Origin: Crossaster papposus
Taxonomy: Eukaryota; Echinodermata; Asteroidea; Velatida; Solasteridae
NCBI GenBank assembly: GCA_037893245.1
Contig: JBAIAA010000654.1
Location: 1 to 64,000, forward strand
Length of the DNA stretch: 64,000 nucleotides
Direction: 5' to 3'
The notes below the pieces were generated by a model. It did not search any database and was not told the DNA's origin. It was given only the letters and a program-made list of their open reading frames with translations. Positions 25,906 to 38,200 of this stretch are shown piece after piece; position 1 is the stretch's first letter, and every line of letters begins with the position of its first letter. The position numbers and the translations under genes are program-made.

Positions 25906-26235
25906 TCCGTTGCCTAGGCCGCCATTTTGTTTTAAAAATCGTCCGCCTCTATCAATAACAAAAAATATTAATAAGGTAGAATTATTCAAAACCTGTTACA
26001 AAAGTGAAAACAATGTAAGAAATAAAATTATTTGATTTAATTTTAAATTTATGGATTCTTTTTGATAAATATTAGCAAGGACAGATAATTTTATTTAAAT
26101 AATTGAGGGCCTCGTAAATGCAAATAGTGACCTCAATCAAGATGGCAGCCTGCATGACTTGAAAGTTTCATCGTCCGGCCGCTGCAATATCGAGAGAAAA
26201 ACACTGTTTTGACGGAGTAAAATTAAATAATCAAG
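25906..26235. promoter_or_regulatory. Putative bidirectional promoter between the minus-strand gene and NPLOC4
   Basis: The two start codons face away from each other, 330 bp apart. A YY1-like motif lies on each side: GCCGCCATTTT at 25918-25928 (AAAATGGCGGC on the minus strand, just upstream of that gene's ATG) and CAAGATGGCAGCC at 26138-26150 on the plus strand, about 90 bp before the NPLOC4 ATG. YY1 sites of this form are common near start sites of housekeeping genes. I see no TATA box in a fixed position. Confidence 0.6.
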
Positions 26236-29200
26236 ATGCCGAATGAAATTGTATGTTATTATCTTCATTGTTAACATTAACGTGATTTCCAGTAGTTTCT
26301 TTGTGCCTCTAAATTTGATATGTCGTCGACCTAGGCTAACGTTTGTATGATTGCTATTATCCGTTTACTGCATACGCACGTACGTCGTAGGATAATCCCG
26401 CTGAACAAATAGAGGGCGCTATTCATCATTCCAATTCCATTCTTTTAGTTTTACTATTAAATTTATCGAATTACACATAAAAACTCCATATATAATAATA
26501 ATGAACGTTATTTTTAGCTGACAAAATGTCAAATTCTTTTACTTGGACATTTAGGCAGAAAGACGCGTTTTTGGGTGGGGGGGGAGGGGACACTTAAAGA
26601 AACAAAATAATGTTCACATTTTGGAAATAAGCCCCTACTTTAGTGGTTGTGTACAAAGACTATAGAGTATACCCAGCAAGATATGGGACCGAGCGACTCC
26701 CCCCTTAGTCCTCCATTTACCTATACACTCCCTAGACTATTGTTACCTAACAACCTCCCCCCCCCCCCCCTAAAAACCTCAAATAAAAATTTTTCGCAAG
26801 CACAATGACCACCACAAAGGAGGGGGGGGGGGGGGGGGTTCTCTCCGTCCCAGATATTGCTTCATATGCTGTAAAGAGTCGAGTGCATTTTCTAAAACAA
26901 TTGGAAATGTTTCTCAGTCTCGTATTCATGTCTTTCTAACAATTCTGCAATGACTGACCTTCATTGATTGTCCGATTGTCCGCAGATTGTCCGCCTCCAG
27001 TCGCCGGAAGGCACTAAGAGAATCAATGTTGCCATGACAATGACACTCTACAAGTTCTTCCAAAGGGTACGGAATTATAAAGACTACCGTTGTGTATAGA
27101 CCCCTAAAATTAATCTAGCTTAACCCTAACTCCCTCACCATTGTTATTGAACAATACAATTCCTTCAAAATCCTCCAACTTTCTTTGTTGTGTAGGGAGT
27201 TAGGGTTAAAAGACGGCTTTTTTATTTAAGTTTAAAATATCATGAATTTATTTGTAACCATTGGTGTTGACAAAATTTGAAAAGAAATGCCTACTGGTTG
27301 CTGTATTTTACATTGAAAACCAAATTTCTACTTTTTTTCAAATGGTTGTGACATTTTGTTCAAAAATCATCCCAAATTTTAAAATAAAAATATTTGATTT
27401 AAAGATTCTAATAAATACAATTTTGCAACCATTTGCAGCTTGATGGGGCAACATTCAATTTATGGAAGAAAATAAAATAGGTATATTTCACACTCAAACT
27501 AATTTTAGGTTGCTTAACCAGTTTGCGCCGGATGACGTTTATAAACGCAAAGTTTTCCCCAGATTCAAAACGAAAGGCCGGAAATTGCCCAGATTCAAAA
27601 CGGGTGACGCATAAACACGCCACGAGCAAGGCCAGAAATGTCTGTCAGCAGCGAGCAAGGCCGGAAATACGTGGGTGTGCTTCCCAGTACTATAGGCCTG
27701 AACCCGCCTCGGATCGAGTTTCTTTTAAAATAATTCTGCGCGTCGGCTCGGTGATGTTAAAATAAACCCGGCGCGAACTGGCTAAAAGGAAGTCATACCT
27801 TTTGCAATTATCCAAAAAGTAACCAACCAAATTTGTATTCAAAAGCTATACTTTTGTGAAGATAATAATGACACTAAACTCCTGTGAAATTATTCTTACT
27901 GGCATGCTCTCATTTTGAAGAAAATAAAGTCCAAAGATGGGTCTTACAAACGCATTTTTGGAAATCAGTTGGTTCAAAATTAAAATCTTAGATTTACAGC
28001 ATTCACGGAGTTAAAGCTTTGTCGAGCATGTAGTTGTTGAGCATTTTTAGGAATAATCATTAATTGTTCATTTAAAAACTTTTCCCCACAGGTGGCTGAA
28101 TCAGTGGCAATTCCTGTAGACCAATTCAAATTATTTTCGGACCGAAACAAGACAAAGGAGTTACGACCAACTAGCAAAGCCACGCTGAACTCGTCTAGAA
28201 TCAAGTAATTTGTGTTTGCGCCTTCATGGATACAGCTGATTGTTCACACAAATCCTGATTAAACCATTTCATTTCTAATCAATGCACGCAACTGTTAACA
28301 TAGGTGTTAATTCAGCCCTAACTTCCCCACATTTAAAAAACTATTGTAAGTGAGGCTAGAATGCAAAACTAGTCTGGCACCATCCCATGTAACAGTTCAC
28401 AATTTATAAAATAAATACATGGAACATGACCTAAATGGCTTCCTTGTGAATAAGACTCGTATGTCTTGTTAAGTCAATTCTAATCTATCTAACTGTTCAT
28501 AAAGTCTTATTGTTTCTTTGTTGACAGACATGGTGATATGCTGTATGTAACGTACCAAACATCTAGCTATGATGGAGATGCTGATAAGCCAAGTCTGTCG
28601 GCTTCGAGTGTGTCTGCTTCGACTCTGTCGGCCTCGAGTGTGTCGGCCTCGAGTGCGTTGGCCTCGAGTGCGTCGGCCTCGAGTGCGTCGGCCTCGAGTG
28701 CGTCGGCCTCGAGTGTAGTCGAAGACGATGTGGACCAATTCCTTGTCAAACTTGATGGCAAAATCTACAGGGAAAGAGACGATCAACTGTAAGTTGACCA
28801 GTAGGAAAAATTGTCTAATTTGTTTTACTGGGTGCTATGTTCCGGTCTTGACCAGGGATGTAGTCGAGTCCGTCACAAATCTTTTCACAACTCATGTCAC
28901 AAGAAACAGTAGAAAGACAAAATAACACATAATTGTTTTTGTCAAAGCTGATTTAAAAAGCTAGGGAGTTGAATTGGGACTGGATGACTTATCATGGACT
29001 TTTAGGGACATTTGATGGACTCGACTACGTTGCTGTTCTTAGCTACAAATGTACTTTCTGAGAGTCTTCTAGAGAAAAGCTTAAAGTACTAAACGACAAA
29101 ATTGTGTGTTTATGGGTCACTCTGAAATAAACTTATGTCAACTGTCTAGCGCATAAGTTGCGTCATTAGGTCAAAATTGACCAAGTACAGTCGAACACTG

Positions 29201-32200
29201 CTATACCAAACATTTGGCTATACCAAACACCATCCTTGGCTCCAGATTTGGTGTCAAAACCTTCAAAACATTTGTTTTTGTTAAAAATATCAACAGATTT
29301 TTAGAAATCCACTAGGTATATCAAATGCTATTTAGGCCGTATTTAATTCCCAAACGTCAAACGGTCAGTGCTTTATGTTTAAGAGTGATAGGTGGCTATT
29401 ATTTGCCCAATGAATAGAAGGGACAAGTGAACACATGATTATTAGGTAATTTAGAGGATTGAGGCAGTGGTTACCTCTGCACTGAACAAATTTAAGAAAT
29501 AACCAATAATTTTGAAGGATTAAGGATGGTTCCTAGCCAAGAAGGTTAGAGTTTTGTACATTCTATCAAAAGTCCTGTCACATGACCAGTTATGAGTAAT
29601 TGATGCTGTATGACTGGTGATTTAATACTTGTGATATCTTGAGTTTCATCTCAGATATCTTGATTATAACACTGCTGGTATTCCTTCAATGAATCAATAA
29701 TGACAATGTGTTTTTTGTTTACTGCTCTTCAACAGGTGTCATCATGGAGCCAATGCAAAGTGTGTCCACTGTGTACCTCTGGAGGTAAATAATCTCTTAC
29801 ACTGTCAATATACCCATCTTTAACCCTAACTCCCTTGTGCCTCTGTGGGATACTGGATTTGAAACACAACAAAACTAAAACAGTACATCAAAGAAATAGA
29901 TTCTTTAAAACAAATTGCTTCACTTTATTTATTGAAATAAAGCTTTCTGTTAATTAAACCTGGAATTTTTGATATTAAAGATGTCACTTAAGACCAAATA
30001 AGAGATATCAACGTTGAGTGGGCCACCACATATAAATACATAGTGCGACTTATATATCCTTTTTCTGGAGCGGGTCACATAATCTTACAGTTCAATTCAT
30101 CAAAGTGGTTTAGTTGTCGAATGCTCCTAAATTATCTGCAATTCTAAGAATTTTACTTTTATGCCAAAGTTTTAATCAAAATCAAAATCAAGATCTTAAA
30201 CTTTTTTTCATATGCCATTTTGCGGGGGCATCTTAAGCCATGTTCGCACTGGACTTAAAATGATAAAACATACCTAGACGATGGGTCCTTTTCCCATTTT
30301 AAGTCCAGTGCGGACAGCCTAGGACGTTTTCCTCTCAGGTACTTCTCCCAAGTCCAGTGGGTACTTCTACCGGCCAACTGCTGCCCGGGAAAACGTCCCT
30401 GGTCACTTTTCCCTAGACGATAAGTCCAGTGCGAACAGCGCGCCTCGGTAAAAGCGTCCCAGGAAAACGTCCACCCGGCCCTCCAGTGCAAGGTCACGCT
30501 ATACAAGGCACTGTGCATGCGCTCTTTGCATTGTTTACATGCGGGCACGCTGATACATGCAAATCGCATGGTGATCACATTCGCACGTGGTTTTGCAAAA
30601 AGATTACGTAGAGTTGGGGTTCCTTTGGTCAATATTATGGCAGATATTATTATTGATACAGTCGGAAGTTTGATTGGTGCTACCAGTGCATCATTTCAAA
30701 ATAAAGAACGTCAACGTGTCTTACGACGAAAGAAAGCACGACAACGGATGCATTACCGTACCTACGATGGCATGGCGTCAATGATTTGATCGGAAAAAAA
30801 AGCGCGCGCTCGCGATCTCAAATGGGTACACCGGGGTCAATGCAAAAAGGTCACGCAAAGCGCACTCACGAGTCATTATAATGACAGCTTGGCTACTTCT
30901 CCCACGGTCTTGGTAAAAAATTTCCCAAGTCGAAAGTCCAAGTGTGAACAGTGGTAACATTTTTATTTTACCATCGTCTCAGTAAAACCTTCCCAAAAAA
31001 AAGTCCAGTGCGAACACGGCTTTATACATTTTTCTCAAGTTGGATGTTTTTTCCTGTTACTTTTTTAGCCGTACGATGAGAGGTATCTCCAGGAACATGA
31101 TCCACCCATTAAGCATCAGTCCTTCCATTCTCATATCAAGAAACTTACCGGAGGAGTCGACAAGTAAGTTGCTTGGATTCAACACAAGTAAACATAGGAC
31201 AATTTTCAAAACGTTGTACTTCAACTTTTGCAAATGTCGTACTTCAACTGTCAAAATGTTGTGGTTCAACTTTCAAAATGTTGTATTTCAAAAAGCCTAA
31301 TCATTACATTTCTGATATGATTCTACTAAGCATAGAATCACTTGGCCATCAGAAAGACTCAGTTCACCTCATCCGGAAGAGAGTTTGGATGAATCGAGTC
31401 TTCCGACTATTCAACCACATGGGCTCAACATCCAACTGGGAAATGATTTACTTTTTATTTGTTATTCTTCTATTGTCATCTGTTTTAGATTAATCCTTGC
31501 CAGGATTTTGTTTGTTCATTTGTTGTTGTTTGTTCCCACTCCTCTGGTTTCTCCCGTCCACGTTGAAATACGACATTTTGAAAGTTGAAGTACGACATTC
31601 TCAAAGTTGAATCACAACGTTTTGAAAGTTGAGCCACAACGTTTTAAAAGTTGAACCTAAGCAATTATAGTTTCAGATCAAAACATTTTGTTTGTAAAAA
31701 CTATTTAAGATAATGTTTTATAAATTCATAACCCTACTTCTAGTGTTATTTCTTATTCTTTTTTATTTTTGCAGAGGCAAATTTGCGTTCCTTGAAAACA
31801 TCAGTTTGAAGATCAAACCAGGATGTTCTGAACACGCCCCCTGGCCTGGTGGTATCTGCACCAAGTGTCAACCTAGCGCCATCTCCCTCAACAGACAGGT
31901 AGAGAACTAGAGACAGAACTAACACAATTAGCTGTCAATGTTGATGTCAGGAACCGGGTACTTGAGAACCAGTAAATTGAGGAGACTCTCAACTCGCCGG
32001 TTCTTTTCAGAACCACACATCTTCCTAAAGAGACTTTCAAATGGTGCATCTGCAAATCCTCACTAGTTCATACTGCCACCATGAAAAGTTTCAAATCTTA
32101 CTCCTTGTGGATCTAGGAGGGGAAGGGTTCATAGACACTTGCTTTTGTTCTTGGAAAAGCCAAATTTTAAAAAGGAAACAAAGCGAGATTCAGTAATTGT

Positions 32201-35200
32201 TTATTTTGTTTGATTCAGTTATTGCTTATTGTGTTACCCTAAGTTATTGAACAATGAAGATCAAATTGAAATATCGTTAATTAAAACCTGTTATTTTATT
32301 TTTTGTATCCATTTATAAACGCAGACATATCGACACGTAGACAACGTAATGTTTGAGAATCCATTCATGTTTAACCGGTTCCTGGACTATTGGCGTAAGA
32401 CGGGGAACCAGCGTATTGGTTTCCTGTATGGTAAATTTGAGCATCACAAAGACGTGCCCCTCGGAATCAAAGCCACGGTGTCAGCAATCTACGAGCCTCC
32501 ACAGGTCAGGACAAATATCTGATGTGATTATTTCGTTTTTAAAAAGCATCGTTTTTTAATAGAGATGTACTCATAAAAATGCTGTATAGCAGACCGACCA
32601 ACCAATCAATGAATCAATGACATTTCTAAAGCGCAAAATAAAAAGTTTGCCCTAAGGCGCCGAGGCACAAAGTTGCGAATAATTATTGATGGTACGCTTT
32701 TTGGAACAAGTGAGCTTTCAGGAGGGTCATAAATGTGTGCAGTGACCTGGTGTCCAGGGGCCAATTTCACGGAGCTGCTAAGCACAACATTTGCTTAGCA
32801 TGAAAATTTGTCCTTGGTAAAAACAAGGTTACAGACCAAATTTGCACGTGATCTTTATTGTTTTTGATTGAAAATCAGCTGTGTTTTTATTTAGATGAAA
32901 AAAATGTAGAATTTTGGCTGATAACTTGTTTTTAATGAGCAAGACTTTTTTGTGCTAAGCAAATTTTTGTGCTTAGCAGCTCCGTGAAATTGGCCCCTGA
33001 TGTTTAAAAACAAACTAATGAGGGGTTGGTTTTCTACTTTGCATTTGTAGAGATCGACAGTAAACAGTTTAGAAGTGCTACCTGATTGTAATGCAGAGGC
33101 GGTGGAGTTTATTGCTAGTAAAATGGGACTCAGAAAGGTGAGTTATGTTTGTTACAAACTCTATCATTCTTTCATTGCCATTAAAGAGTACGCTATTTGC
33201 AAATTGTGAATTTTATTTTCTATTTCAAGTTGCAAAAGCATTTAAAATTCCTGTATGCATAATAAACCTGTTATGAGCAGTATGGTTCTAGAGAAAAAAA
33301 ACAGGTCCACTCTCAATGAAAATTGAAATCGGCACTCTGTTATCTGACTACATGTGTACATGTACATGTACATGTTGTGGTTTACCAGTAGTGCACAAAC
33401 CACTGACTGTAAATTGTTGTCAGGATCCGTTGTCAATTTGACCTATTTCTGGCCAATCTATCCCTAGGGCAAGAGGGCAAGGGTGGTATGGATGAATCAA
33501 TAGGTCATGTTTACAGCGTGCAACTTGTAAATATTAACAGCTGTTGACAAATGACAGTTTGTCAACAACAGAGAAAATGATTTCCTAGATGAAAACACCA
33601 GGTTTGTATTGGTTTATCTTAAATATTGCTCAGTACAGGGCTTACTGACTGCATTGTACTATACCTTTAAGTTTAGCCAAAAGTCTCTACTGTCACAGAA
33701 AATTCATGAATAATTCAAAATTCAAAATAGGAATTTTGTTTAATTTCCATTGTACAGTATCATCCTGTAAATAAGGAGCATATTTCAACTCCATTAGCAA
33801 ATTTTGTAGCCAAAGTTTGATGGCCCCAAGTTCAAACATGCATCAACTTGTAAATCAACTTGTCATATGACCAAAGCTTGTCTTGTGGCTAAAGCTTGTC
33901 ACATGACCCAGGAATAGATTGATGTGCAGGAATTTAAAAAACAAAAAATGTAATAAGCTAATGGCTTCCACATTTTTCTTGGTATTACAAAAGACAAATG
34001 AATTGTACTACCTTTGTTTTCTAATTCTAGTAAAAAAAAACATCTGGAAAAACCATCCGCAACAAAACAGTTCACTTGACAATGGGACCGCCCCAGTTTT
34101 GCTATTGGGCAATATTTGTTTGTGTCGTGGTGGTAATTGATTCCCTGAACTTGGGAACTAGGTTGAGTTATCTTGTTTATCACTATCAGAACGGAGGCAC
34201 CACAACTTGTAGATTGGGTATTGTGTGTAGATCTCTCGACCTTTGACCCGATCATCACGCCACATGTTAATATGTGACAATTACATGTATATTCTATGAC
34301 TATGGCTATTGAACCACAAAACATTTTTATGCAATTCAGTCAAACTTTTGTGGAAGTTAAGGTTTAAGTCTTCTTGTAACTATTGATTTTTCTTTCCATT
34401 GTTGGTTATTTTCCAGTTTTATGTGGAGTGTGCACAAAATTTGTAGTAGTTTCAACAGGAATTGAAATATATGTTCGAAACTGAGGATAATGATAACGGA
34501 ATAATTAACAAGTACTTTCATTGAACTTTAAAACAATTACATATTCTATGCAAAGGGGAAACTCCTGAGGTTTGTTCTTAATACCTACCCCTTAAACTTT
34601 CCCTTTATTTAAAGGTCAAAAGTCAAACTTCGAGCTGACAAACTTTGAGCAGGTGGTTGGTTGGATTTCACCATTGTTACTAGCCTTGTGCAAGGTGTTT
34701 GTTTGTAGTTATCCGTCTGAAATACACCCCTGCACTGCAGTGCAAAAATACAGCGTGAACATCGACCTCACGCGGCCACTATTTATGCAAATCAACTGAA
34801 GACGATCGAATGCCTTGTTTCAACCATCCGAAATCTTGTTTTTCCTTATTTTGCACTAGATTTCTAGCGCACGACCTTGTATACAAATACAGATAAGTAT
34901 AGTTGGGGCTAAGATGTGGAGTGTTCGCGTTGTATTTTCGCACTGCTGCCTGCAGCGCGCGGGCGTGGATTTCAGACTGATAACGACGAACAAGGCTGCA
35001 TTGAAACTAAAGGTTGTTGACCGAGACAATTGTGGAAGTTTGCCAAGTTACAAGTGGAGTGATCGATTGGTTGGACCATTAGACCACATCACCAGCTAAT
35101 ATATTATTGTTATGTGTTTACAGGAAATCAGGAACCGTAAAAGTGGGTCTGGGGGGGGGGGGGGTCATAGAGGAAGGAACAAAAACAACAAATACATTTA

Positions 35201-38200
35201 TTTGTTAGTTTTCAAGCAAATTGTGGAGGTAAAGGAAGAGTAGCAATGATGTTTGGGCCAAATAGACAAGTAAGCTCTAGTGACTTTTGAAATTGAAAAT
35301 GACCCATTCAGTGAATTAATTCACACCCAGACAAAATGCTGACCTTAGTTTTCAGAGGGAGCACTTTTTCTAGAAAAAAGAAAAAGCCATTTTGCACCCA
35401 GCTGTAAAACAATGTACAAAATGGACAGCCTGGTTTTCATTTTATTTTTTTCAAAATAAACAAAAATATAACAACCTCCAGTACAAAAAAAACTCCCTAG
35501 TAAATCTGAAATAAAGCAATACAAAAAGATCAAATTATAACAGAGAACTAACCACTCCAAATTAAACCTGTTTTTCAAAAGACTCGATCACAATAGAACT
35601 AGAAGGTCAACTTGATTTCCATACAATGGAAATCAAGTTATTATGGCCGTTTCAAGTTATTAATATTATTGAGTTTTAAACTGCATGGTCACTTTCCTAA
35701 TAGTGTACTGAGACTGCAGAAATAGGTCAGGGTACTTGCACTCAGAATATACTTTGATAAGGGCAACATTCTAAGGGTAGCAGAACCACTGTTTATTGTT
35801 TATTACACATTTTAATTTTGGGTGTAGAATTGTGGAGGATAAAAAGCATTATAAGCTGACTAGAAAAATTGTCTTACTAAAACCATGGAGAGTGTTATTA
35901 GATTACAGCATCATTACATTACATCATCTAGAATATTCCAGATCCACTAAGTAAATAGTGCATGTTTGTTGTGTATGTGAATTAAAATACAGAAAATATC
36001 TAACATGTTTTTGATTTACAGAAAAATGTTTTTTGTATTTGTCACAGCATACTATGTACTAATGGAAAACTACTGGTGAGGTCATTTGACCCACCAAATT
36101 CACTGGACAATTGAAATCTAAAACCAAAGATAACCAAAGGGTCAAGGATTGAAAAGAATTGACCATCAAAAGCCTGGAGGAAACTGGTCAACCTTTATAT
36201 ATGTCCACTGTTGGGGTTGTTGATTTCCATAAACACTTATATAAAAGGGCGATTGCTGGTAAACAAATTGTCAGGTATACGGGGCACTAGATATATAACT
36301 GTTACTTCAATTTGGATTAATTTCTGTGTCTGTGTTTCTCACAGTATAATTTATTATTCTCACAGTTTAATTTAAAGTTTAATTAATTAATGTAAATTTA
36401 ATGGGCAGACATGTGTAAATGTTTTTTTGAGTACATAAAGGTAGGATACACCATTTGCAGATATTAAAAAAATGTACTTATTCTAATCTAATTATTAGGA
36501 AATATCTTACTTATTTAAAAGTAAATAATGGTTGTAGGCATCCAGCAAAAGGTTTGCGCCAGATATCCTGTAATTGTTCTGAAAAATTGAATTTTCTAAA
36601 ACAAAATTCACTTTCGCCAGACGGCGACCGCGAACAAAACAAGAACAACATAAGAACCACTGCCTGACGCCGGTTGAAAACGAACGCCGTTTTTCTTGCT
36701 TTTCTCAGTATTGTAAAACTTCAAACAGGTCAGTTAAAGGATATTTACTACAAAATACAACCCCCCAAATCCACCCATTCATGATAATTCAAGCAATTAC
36801 CAATGGTGTATCCTACCTACCCCCTCCCCTAACCCCTCCCCCAGCCCCCTTCTCAAGTACTAGCACACCTTGAATTGCATCACATCCCTTATTCCCTTTA
36901 GTGATAACACATCAGTAATGAATATATTCCACCACTTAAACTTTGACTTTTGTCCCTTAGGTTGTTTCGGCATGTTTTTCTATTCTTCCCTTGTTTCGGT
37001 AAACATGATTAATTCTGCTTGACCCTTCACTAAACTATAAAGATTGTTTACACCATTGATTATTGCTTGAATTATCAGGAATGGGTGAATTTGAGGGGTT
37101 GTTTTTTATAGTAAATATCGTTTACTTTACCTGTCCGAAGTTTTACAATCATGGGTGCCGAGAATCTTAAATGCTAAATCTTAAATATACATGTACGTCA
37201 AGATAAAATATAGGCTTTTTATTACATTCAAATGAAAACAATCAAACTTTTTGTAAACAATAGAAGTTAAAATAATAGTGCAAGCCACTGTTTTTGTTCA
37301 AAATAACAAGAATGGGTATTTGAAGCAGAGCTTAATTGGGGAAATGATCAAGTGGATTGATTTTTGTAATTGTTTTGTAGGTGGGATGGATTTTTACGGA
37401 TTTGGTCGCAGATGACCTGACAAAAGGAACAGTTAAACATGTTCGTAATATGGTAAGTTTTTACCTCTTTTTAAGCGTTTGTGTTCTCTGAAATTTAAAA
37501 TTAAAAGCAATGCTTTTTTTAACAGTTGGCAATAAAATAGTAAGTGCTCACATCGGTGACTGTGACAGCAAAATAATGTTTTCTGAGAACAAGTGGTGCG
37601 AAGTAACAAATTCGTAACAAATGAATTTGGTATTTATTTATTTGTTTACTGGAAATAGCCCATCACAAGGCCTAAAGGCCAATCAAAGGTGTCGGCTACA
37701 GAAGAAATAAGAAAGACAAATTAAAGAGAGACAAAATATCTATTCACGTTTCTTTTGAAAACGGTCGGATTGTAAATTGTAAGTTTGTGGAAAGCAGGAT
37801 ATACAGGCAGGGAGTTTCAAAGTGCAGCAACGCGAAGAAAAAATGCTAGAAGAATATCCCACAGTATTGGCCTTTGGAACAGATACAGTAAAGGGATGAG
37901 AGGAAATTACAAAACGTGGTATTGTTTGGAGTTGTAAGAACTTGTCTGAGAAATTTGTATGAATTTGAGATATTCTACTTGTCTCTGTCTAGGATGCGCA
38001 TTTCTTGAGTGCGGAGGAATGCATCATGGCTGGTGAGCTACAGAACCAAAATCCCAACCCATGTAAACTAGCCACTGAGGGGACGTTTGGCTCTAAGTTT
38101 GTCACATGTATCGTCACAGGTAAGCTTTTCATCTTAACGATTAGTGATATGACTATCATGACCATGATAAACACTGGTAGTAAATGCACACAAGTCTATA

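Larger units (their letters stand above)
33138..37380 (+). other. NPLOC4 intron 9, 4.2 kb
   Basis: The largest intron of the gene. It contains an inverted full copy of the ~385-bp element (36438-36818), a second partial copy (37038-37167), a short perfect hairpin (35609-35639) and a run of about 13 G near 35151. Frames such as 33899-34324 on the minus strand show no protein similarity that I recognise. Confidence 0.7.

Noticed and set aside
28469-28786. Antisense frames with Arg-rich and Glu-Ala-rich repeats opposite NPLOC4 exon 4
   Set aside because: They are the other strand of the coding minisatellite; the sense strand is conserved NPLOC4.
33899-34324. 141-codon minus-strand frame in the NPLOC4 intron
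   Set aside because: No similarity that I recognise, no splice or promoter context, and it overlaps ordinary intron sequence.
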